Below, piece by piece: positions 1 through 5,363 of a stretch of 5,363 bases of DNA. Under the pieces are notes generated by a model. That model saw nothing but the letters and a program-made list of their open reading frames with translations. It did not search any database and was not told the DNA's origin. Both the position numbers and the translations under genes were made by a program. The stretch covers positions 1 to 5,363 of the forward strand of contig WRFK01000122.1 of the NCBI GenBank assembly GCA_009778835.1, written 5' to 3'. Numbering within the stretch: the stretch's first letter is position 1; every line of letters starts with the position of its first letter. The DNA comes from Spirochaetaceae bacterium (GTDB taxonomy: Bacteria > Spirochaetota > Spirochaetia > CADAEX01).

Positions 1-264
1 TACAACATAAGCGATATCTTTTGCAACAATATCCTGCTTTTCCCTTCTTATAATAGGATTTCCAGGTATTACTTTATCGCCGTCATTTATAAGGATCTTA
101 TCGCCTTTTTTAAGCTCAACAGAATCAAGTATCTTATTTACAAGTATATAACCCTTTCTTGTAAAAAGAGTGATATCATTATCAATTTTTACAGTATTGC
201 CTGATATCTTTCCTATAAGAACAGGATATTTAAGATAGACTTTGTTTTCTTCGCTTGCTTTTGT
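1..264 (-). other. Insertion within the beta' trigger loop (SI3-type), truncated by window edge
   Basis: The trigger loop N-terminal helix (LTMRTFHIGGAA, ending at residue 904) is normal. In polymerases without an insertion, such as Bacillus, the chain continues almost at once with a motif like DITQGLPR. Here at least 88 other residues follow, beginning TKASEENKVYLKYPVLIG. They are rich in alternating hydrophobic/polar residues, Gly and Lys, and include the repeat-like pieces ITLFTRKGYILV and LKKGDKILINDGDKVIPG. This fits the sandwich-barrel hybrid domains of the SI3 insertion known from E. coli and several other phyla. The return to the second trigger-loop helix lies outside the window. Confidence 0.85.
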
Positions 265-2976
265 TGCAGCTCCTCCAATATGGAAGGTTCTCATTGTAAG
301 CTGTGTTCCCGGCTGTCCGATTGACTGGGCTGCGATTATACCTACAGCTTCTCCAATTTCAACAGTTCTGTTGGTTGCAAGGTTTCTTCCATAACACTTT
401 TGACAAACACCAAAGCGGGAATCACAGGTAAGTACGCTTCTTATTCTTACTGTTTCTATGCCAACCTCTTCTATTGTTTTTGCCATTTCTTCAGTAATTT
501 CCTGATTTACATTAAGAAGTATTTCGCCTGTAATAGGATGTTTTACCCTTTCAAGGGTGTATCTTCCTACAGTTCTGTCGGCAAGAGCCTGTACTATTTC
601 TTCGCCATCTTTCAAAGCGCTTATCTGGATACCATTTATTGTTCCGCAATCTTCTTCATTTATTACAACATCCTGGGCAATATCAATAAGGCGCCTTGTA
701 AGATATCCTGCTTCCGCTGTTTTTAAAGCTGTATCTGCAAGACCTTTTCTTGCTCCATTGGATGAAATAAAAAATTCTATAATAGAAAGACCTTCTTTGA
801 AGTTCGACCTTATCGGGAGCTCTATAATATCTCCGGAAGGTTTAGCCATAAGGCCTCTCATTCCCGCAAGCTGCCTGAGCTGAGTTCTTGAGCCTCTTGC
901 TCCGGAGTTTGCCATCATATAGATAGGATTAAAGCCCTGTCTGTCTTCTTTAAGAACTTTCATAAGTACATTTGTAAGATCCTCATTTGTCTTACTCCAT
1001 ACTTCTATAACCCTGTTGTATCTTTCTTCCTGCGTTATGTGACCCTGGAGGTACTGGTTTTGAATAACAGTAACCTGCTTATTCGCATCATCGATAAGTT
1101 TTTTCTTTTCTTCTGGAATTACAACATCTTCCATACTTATTGTAGCGCCAAATTTTGTCGCATACTTAAAGCCAAGCGCTTTTACGGAATCAAGCATCTT
1201 TACTGTTGTATAAGCCCCAAATCTGTTATAGCACTGCGCAATAAGGGCTTTAAGTTCTTTATCTGCAAGAGGATAGTTTATAAATTCTATTTCTTCGGGC
1301 ATCTCGTTATTAAAAATAACTCTTCCCGGAGTTGTTTCAATATATTCATCATTTATTTTTATTTTGCATATTGCCTGATACTCAAGCGATTTTGCCTCAA
1401 GCGCCATTAAAACTTCGTCAAAAGAATAGAAGTAACGTCCTTCCCCTTTTGCTCCGTGCTTCGCAATAGTTAAATAGCTTATTCCCAGAACCATATCGAG
1501 AGACGGGAATACTATGGGACTTCCGTTAGCTGGGTTTAAAAGGTTGTTAACGGAAAGCATAAGTGTCCAGCACTCTATTTGAGCAGCCTGCGTAAGAGGC
1601 ACATGCACAGCCATCTGGTCGCCGTCAAAGTCTGCGTTATATGCGTGACATACAAGCGGGTGGAGCTTTATGGCTTTTCCCTGCACAAGAGATGGCTCAA
1701 AAGCCTGGATACCAAGCCTGTGAAGAGTAGGAGCTCTGTTCAATAATACAGGATGTTCTTTTACAACTTCATCCAGAACAGACCATACTTCTGCTGTTTC
1801 CTGCTCTACAAGTGTTTTTGCTTTTTTAATATTATAAACAACATCTTTTTCAACAAGCTTTTTCATTATAAAGGGCTTGTAAAGTTCAAGCGCCATTTTT
1901 GCAGGAAGACCGCATTGATGCAATTTTAATTCAGGCCCTACAACAATTACAGAACGGCCCGAATAGTCAACTCTTTTTCCGAGAAGGTTCTGTCTGAATC
2001 TTCCCTGTTTCCCTTTGAGCATATCTGAAAGCGATTTAAGAGGCCTGTTTGCAGAACCTTTTACAACTTTCTTTTTCTTTGAATTGTCAAACAGAGCGTC
2101 AACTGCTTCCTGAAGCATTCTTTTTTCGTTCCTGATTATTATATCAGGAGCATTTAATACCATAAGCCTTTTTAACCTGTTGTTTCTGTTTATAACTCTT
2201 CTGTAAAGGTCATTAAGGTCTGATGTCGCGAATCTTCCCCCTTCAAGCTGAACCATTGGCCTAAGCTCTGGAGGTATAACAGGAATTACATCGAGGATCA
2301 TCCACTCTGGTTTATTTCCGGAATCTTTAAAATTCTCAACAATTTCTATTCTTTTAAGAAGCCTGCGGTCAGATTTTGCCCCTTTTTCCACCATTTTCAT
2401 TCTAAGTTCAGCAGAAAGGGTATCGAGATCAAGGTTTTCGAGAAGTGTTCTTATAGCCTCTGCTCCGATTCCCGCTGTAAAGCTCATTCCATATCTTTCG
2501 GTTGCTGTATTATAATCCTCTTCCGAAAGCAGGTCATGTTTCTTGAGTTCTGTATCACCCGGATCAATTACTATATATTTTTCATAATAAAGGATCGATC
2601 TTAGCGAAGCTACTGTAAGATCAAGAAGAAGCCCCATTCTTGAAGGGACAGATCTGTAGTACCATATATGTGATACAGGAGAAGCAAGCTCAATATGCCC
2701 CATCCTCTCCCTTCTTACTTTAAAATGCGTTACTTCTACACCGCACCTGTCGCAGATTACACCCTTATACCGGATCGATTTAAATTTTCCGCAGTAACAT
2801 TCCCATTCTTTGGTTGTTCCAAAAATTCTTTCGCAAAAAAGACCTTCTTTTTCCGGCCTTAAGGTTCTGTAATTTATTGTTTCCGGTTTCTTTACTTCGC
2901 CGTAGGACCATGCTCTTATTTGTTCCTGCGAAGCAAGCTTGATCATTATATTATCAAAATCCTGTATTTCTCTCAT
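1..2976 (-). CDS. rpoC: RNA polymerase beta' subunit, N-terminal 992 residues (3' end outside window)
   Basis: This is the beta' subunit of RNA polymerase, carrying the catalytic magnesium site. The frame is open for all 992 codons to the window edge. The ATG start (2974-2976) has a purine-rich ribosome binding site and an in-frame TAG five codons upstream (2989-2991), and gives MREIQDFDNIMIKLAS. Motifs in order are: zinc site 1 cysteines C60, C62, C75 and C78; GGRFATSDLNDLYRRV and the sigma-binding clamp helices at about 246-300; switch 2 (GKQGRFRQNLLGKR) at 322-335; NRAPTLHRLG at 413-422; NADFDGD at 447-453, with magnesium ligands D449, D451 and D453; bridge helix around 733-765; zinc site 2 cysteines C777, C851, C858 and C861; and the trigger-loop helix with M895, R896 and H899. 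After residue 904 an insertion begins inside the trigger loop and runs off the window. The large Thermus-type N-terminal insertion is absent. It is probably cotranscribed with rpoB. Identity is certain. Confidence 0.99.
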   Translation of the reverse strand, partial: MREIQDFDNIMIKLASQEQIRAWSYGEVKKPETINYRTLRPEKEGLFCERIFGTTKEWECYCGKFKSIRYKGVICDRCGVEVTHFKVRRERMGHIELASPVSHIWYYRSVPSRMGLLLDLTVASLRSILYYEKYIVIDPGDTELKKHDLLSEEDYNTATERYGMSFTAGIGAEAIRTLLENLDLDTLSAELRMKMVEKGAKSDRRLLKRIEIVENFKDSGNKPEWMILDVIPVIPPELRPMVQLEGGRFATSDLNDLYRRVINRNNRLKRLMVLNAPDIIIRNEKRMLQEAVDALFDNSKKKKVVKGSANRPLKSLSDMLKGKQGRFRQNLLGKRVDYSGRSVIVVGPELKLHQCGLPAKMALELYKPFIMKKLVEKDVVYNIKKAKTLVEQETAEVWSVLDEVVKEHPVLLNRAPTLHRLGIQAFEPSLVQGKAIKLHPLVCHAYNADFDGDQMAVHVPLTQAAQIECWTLMLSVNNLLNPANGSPIVFPSLDMVLGISYLTIAKHGAKGEGRYFYSFDEVLMALEAKSLEYQAICKIKINDEYIETTPGRVIFNNEMPEEIEFINYPLADKELKALIAQCYNRFGAYTTVKMLDSVKALGFKYATKFGATISMEDVVIPEEKKKLIDDANKQVTVIQNQYLQGHITQEERYNRVIEVWSKTNEDLTNVLMKVLKEDRQGFNPIYMMANSGARGSRTQLRQLAGMRGLMAKPSGDIIELPIRSNFKEGLSIIEFFISSNGARKGLADTALKTAEAGYLTRRLIDIAQDVVINEEDCGTINGIQISALKDGEEIVQALADRTVGRYTLERVKHPITGEILLNVNQEITEEMAKTIEEVGIETVRIRSVLTCDSRFGVCQKCYGRNLATNRTVEIGEAVGIIAAQSIGQPGTQLTMRTFHIGGAATKASEENKVYLKYPVLIGKISGNTVKIDNDITLFTRKGYILVNKILDSVELKKGDKILINDGDKVIPGNPIIRREKQDIVAKDIAYVV
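1618..1638 (-). other. Catalytic magnesium-binding motif NADFDGD of beta'
   Basis: These seven codons encode the invariant loop of all multisubunit RNA polymerases. D449, D451 and D453 correspond to E. coli D460, D462 and D464 and hold the catalytic magnesium. The motif is intact, as expected for a functional enzyme. Confidence 0.97.
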
Positions 2977-3045
2977 TAAACACCCTTCCTAAATCAGGTA
3001 ACCAATGATTAAATCCTCTATTGGATATAATCAATGTTTTATTTT
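2977..3045 (-). other. rpoB-rpoC intergenic spacer
   Basis: This 69-nt AT-rich gap separates the rpoB stop from the rpoC start. It has no convincing promoter and no GC-rich stem followed by a T-run in the direction of transcription, so the two genes are most simply read as one transcript. It carries the rpoC ribosome binding site at its downstream end and two short interleaved inverted repeats in its centre. Confidence 0.85.
2984..2990 (-). promoter_or_regulatory. Ribosome binding site of rpoC
   Basis: On the minus strand the bases read AGGAAGG, ending 7 nt before the ATG at 2976. This is a good purine-rich Shine-Dalgarno-like sequence at normal spacing. Together with the in-frame TAG at 2989-2991, which overlaps the site, it fixes the rpoC start. 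Confidence 0.8.
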
Positions 3046-5363
3046 TTAAAAATTGGTTCCTTGTCTGTTAATAAGCTCTTCGTCGCGTTCTGTAAGAGGA
3101 ATTTGTCTGCCTCTTGAATCCCAAATCGAGATATCAAGAGCTAATCCTCTTAATTCCTGGACAATAACATTAAATGCTTCAGGAATACCTGCGGCAGAGT
3201 TTGGCTCTCCTTTTACAATGCTTTCATATATTTTTGCTCTTCCTGTCATGTCATCGGACTTGATTGTAATGAACTCCTGGAGTGTATTTGCTGCGCCGTA
3301 AGCTTCAAGCGCCCATACTTCCATTTCTCCAAGCCTCTGACCGCCAAACTGCGCTTTTCCTCCAAGAGGCTGTTGCGTAACAAGCGAGTAAGGGCCTGTG
3401 GATCTTGCATGCATTTTGTCATCAACAAGGTGATGCAGTTTAAGCATATAAACACATCCCACCATTACAGGATTTTCAAATGATTCTCCTGTTAGTCCAT
3501 CGTACAATATTGTTTTTGATGTTCCGGGAAGGCCTGCACTTTCAAGTTTTTTTGAAATCATTTCATTTGTTGCAGACTGGAACACCGGAGTTGCATATTT
3601 TTCGCCAAGAACAAAACCTGCCCAGCCAAGGCTTGCTTCCATAAGCTGCCCAAGGTTCATACGGGATGGAACGCCAAGAGGATTAAGGCAGATATCTACA
3701 GCAGTGCCATCTGCCATATATGGCATATCTTCTTCTGCCAAAACTCTTGCGACAACACCTTTGTTTCCATGGCGGCCTGCCATTTTATCCCCTTCCTGGA
3801 GTTTTCTTTTTGTTGCTATAAGTATTTTTACAACTTCATCTACTCCGGGATTAAGATCATCGCCTTCTGCGCGTTTTAGTCTCTGTATATCTATTACAGT
3901 CCCTTCTACTCCATGGGGAACTCTTAGAGAAGTATCTCTTACTTCTTTTGCTTTTTCGCCAAATATTGAGTTAAGAAGTTTGAATTCCGGAGTTGTTTCT
4001 GTTTCAGATTTGGGAGTTACTTTTCCAACCAGGATATAGCCTGATTTTACCTTGGCTCCAATTCTTATTAAGCCTTCTTCATCGAGCTGTTCAAGAGCTT
4101 TTTCTCCTGTATTTGGAATATCTCTTGTAAGCTTTTCGGTGCCAAGCTTTGTCTCTCTTACTTCTATAATAAACTCTTTTATATGAATGGAAGAAAAAAT
4201 ATCTTCTTTAACTACTTTTTCAGATATAAGAATAGCATCCTCGTAGTTGTAACCATTCCATGGAAGGAAAGCTACAAGAACATCGCGCCCAAGCGCAAGT
4301 TCTCCAAAAGATGTTGCAGGACCGTCAGCTATAACATCCCCTTTTTCAACCTTTTGACCCACTTTTACAAGTGGTTTTTGAGTGAAACAGGTATCCTGGT
4401 TTGTTCTCTGGTTTTTAAGCAGTTTATAAGAATCCTCTTTTTTATCTTCATTTTTAATAACAATTTTTTCAGAGCTTACATAAGTTACAGCGCCTGCATT
4501 TCTTGATTTTTTTACAACGCCTGAGTCATAAGCTGTTTTATCTTCCATTCCGGTACCTACAATAGGAGATCTCGGAAAAAGAAGAGGTACTGCCTGCCTC
4601 ATCATGTTTGAACCCATAAGAGCCCTGTTGGCATCATCATGCTCAAGAAATGGGATAAGCGATGTTGAAACAGAAATTACCTGCTTGGGAGAAACATCCA
4701 TATACTGAATACTGGAAGGTTCTCTTGTTGTATAACTTCCTGCTTTTCTTACAGAAACCTGGTCTGCGAGGAATTTTCCTTTGTTGCTTATCTGGGCATT
4801 TGCCTGCGCAATATAATATTTTTCTTCGTCAATTGCAGAAAGATATTCAACCTCTTTTGTCGCAATACCATTAACAACTTTGCGGTATGGTGTTTCAAGA
4901 AAACCATAATCATTTACTTTTGTATAGTTTGCAAGTGAAACAATAAGACCGATATTCGGACCTTCGGGAGTTTCAATAGGACACATTCTGCCGTAATGAG
5001 TATAGTGAACATCTCTTACTTCAAAACCTGCTCTGTCTCTTGAAAGGCCTCCTGGACCTAAAGCATTAAGCCTTCTTTTATGGGTAAGCTCTGCCAATGG
5101 GTTAACCTGATCCATAAACTGGGAAAGCTGACTTGAGCCAAAAAACTCTTTTATTGCAGCTACAATAGGTTTAATGGAGACAATATCCTGAGGCTTTATT
5201 GTGTCTGTTTCTTTTAAAGACATTCTCTCTTTTGCGATTCTTTCCATTCTGACAAATGCTGTCTTTAAATGGTTTGCAAGGAGTTCTCCGACTGACCTTA
5301 CCCTCCTGTTTCCAAGATGGTCTATATCATCAACATTTTCTTCTTCTATATACACTTTGATCA
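3046..5363 (-). CDS. rpoB: RNA polymerase beta subunit, C-terminal part (5' end outside window)
   Basis: This is the beta subunit of DNA-directed RNA polymerase, which forms one side of the active-site cleft. The window shows 771 complete codons and the TAA stop (3046-3048). Counting from the first complete codon (5359-5361), the visible motifs in order are: VDDIDHLGNRR near residue 10; rifampicin cluster I (GSSQLSQFMDQ onward) at 75-101; CPIETPEGPNIG near 127-138; WNGYNYEDAI at 368-377, with the acidic pair E374/D375; and GDKMAGRHGNKG at 524-535, with the substrate-contacting lysines K526 and K534. The C-terminal HARSTGPYSLVTQQPLGGKA and GEMEVWALEAYGA segments pack against beta'. The first visible residue matches about E. 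coli 433, so roughly a third of the protein is missing. A GTG at 5353-5355 lies inside the conserved frame and is not the start. The E. coli-type insertion before GDDLNPGV is absent. Asn replaces E. coli Ser531. rpoC follows 69 nt downstream. Identity is certain; the spirochaete affiliation is inferred. Confidence 0.99.
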   Translation of the reverse strand, partial: IKVYIEEENVDDIDHLGNRRVRSVGELLANHLKTAFVRMERIAKERMSLKETDTIKPQDIVSIKPIVAAIKEFFGSSQLSQFMDQVNPLAELTHKRRLNALGPGGLSRDRAGFEVRDVHYTHYGRMCPIETPEGPNIGLIVSLANYTKVNDYGFLETPYRKVVNGIATKEVEYLSAIDEEKYYIAQANAQISNKGKFLADQVSVRKAGSYTTREPSSIQYMDVSPKQVISVSTSLIPFLEHDDANRALMGSNMMRQAVPLLFPRSPIVGTGMEDKTAYDSGVVKKSRNAGAVTYVSSEKIVIKNEDKKEDSYKLLKNQRTNQDTCFTQKPLVKVGQKVEKGDVIADGPATSFGELALGRDVLVAFLPWNGYNYEDAILISEKVVKEDIFSSIHIKEFIIEVRETKLGTEKLTRDIPNTGEKALEQLDEEGLIRIGAKVKSGYILVGKVTPKSETETTPEFKLLNSIFGEKAKEVRDTSLRVPHGVEGTVIDIQRLKRAEGDDLNPGVDEVVKILIATKRKLQEGDKMAGRHGNKGVVARVLAEEDMPYMADGTAVDICLNPLGVPSRMNLGQLMEASLGWAGFVLGEKYATPVFQSATNEMISKKLESAGLPGTSKTILYDGLTGESFENPVMVGCVYMLKLHHLVDDKMHARSTGPYSLVTQQPLGGKAQFGGQRLGEMEVWALEAYGAANTLQEFITIKSDDMTGRAKIYESIVKGEPNSAAGIPEAFNVIVQELRGLALDISIWDSRGRQIPLTERDEELINRQGTNF
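5059..5139 (-). other. Rifampicin-resistance cluster I of beta, with Asn at the Ser531 position
   Basis: The segment aligns without gaps to E. coli beta 507-533, the main rifampicin-contact region on the roof of the RNA exit path. Most contact residues are conserved: Q513, F514, D516, H526 and R529 equivalents are all present. The Ser531 equivalent is Asn (codon AAT, 5065-5067), in the context HKRRLNALGPGG. The Asn518 equivalent is Val (5104-5106). Asn531 has been linked to the natural rifampicin resistance of Borrelia and Treponema, so the polymerase is predicted to bind the drug poorly. This is inferred from sequence alone. Confidence 0.85.

Noticed and set aside
400..1410. Plus-strand open frames at 400-726, 557-883 and 1039-1410
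   Set aside because: They lie fully antisense to rpoC, whose conserved frame is intact throughout. Their translations are low-complexity (rich in Phe, Tyr, Ile and Ser) with no recognisable motif.
1..2976. Frameshift or broken rpoC because no complete stop-to-stop gene is seen
   Set aside because: I translated every codon from 2976 to 1 and found no stop or loss of conserved motifs. The gene is simply cut by the window edge.
3003..3037. Possible promoter for rpoC in the gap (minus-strand TTGATT, about 17 nt, TAATCA)
   Set aside because: The -10 match is poor, the region is AT-rich so such matches are expected, and rpoC is normally cotranscribed with rpoB.
2977..3045. Rho-independent terminator between rpoB and rpoC
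   Set aside because: The possible stems are short and AT-rich, and no T-run follows them on the minus strand. A terminator here would also make no biological sense.
3053..4874. Plus-strand open frames within rpoB (3053-3301, 3704-4039, 4183-4506, 4662-4874) and a minus-strand frame at 3246-3455
   Set aside because: All sit inside the conserved rpoB coding sequence in other frames. None has a recognisable domain or independent expression signals.
5353..5355. GTG codon as the start of rpoB
   Set aside because: The frame is open upstream to the window edge, and the codon lies just before VDDIDHLGNRR, a motif that is internal (about residue 443) in E. coli beta. It encodes an internal Val.

Overview
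The window is a single stretch of the core RNA polymerase operon, read entirely on the minus strand. It holds the C-terminal part of rpoB (beta subunit; its 5' end lies beyond position 5363), a 69-nt intergenic gap, and the first 992 codons of rpoC (beta' subunit; its 3' end lies beyond position 1). Together the two genes cover about 99% of the bases. I see no other gene on either strand and no RNA gene, mobile element, CRISPR array or terminator. The gap contains the rpoC ribosome binding site and short inverted repeats of doubtful meaning.

The organism is a bacterium with moderately AT-rich DNA. Several features point to Spirochaetota (inference, moderate confidence). The first is the beta C-terminus, which closes with LTERDEELINRQGTNF, like the treponemal ending as I remember it. 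The second is the N-terminal part of beta', which resembles Treponema and Brachyspira. The third is Asn at the position equivalent to E. coli beta Ser531, the residue linked to natural rifampicin resistance in Borrelia and Treponema. A tree would be needed to confirm the placement. I cannot exclude another phylum with the same polymerase insertion pattern.

Layout from the upstream side of transcription: beta residues corresponding to about E. coli 433 onward (fork/rifampicin region, core, C-terminal clamp segment) run from 5363 to 3046. The gap follows, and then beta' runs from 2976 to 1, from its N-terminal zinc finger to the middle of the trigger loop. Beta and beta' form the two sides of the polymerase cleft. 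Beta supplies the rifampicin pocket and substrate-binding lysines. Beta' supplies the magnesium-binding NADFDGD loop, clamp, bridge helix and trigger loop. All the catalytic motifs I could check are intact.

I did not find an undescribed system here. The points worth attention are the rifampicin-pocket substitution, a trigger-loop insertion cut by the window edge, the lack of the large E. coli-type beta insertion, and possible structure in the rpoB-rpoC gap.
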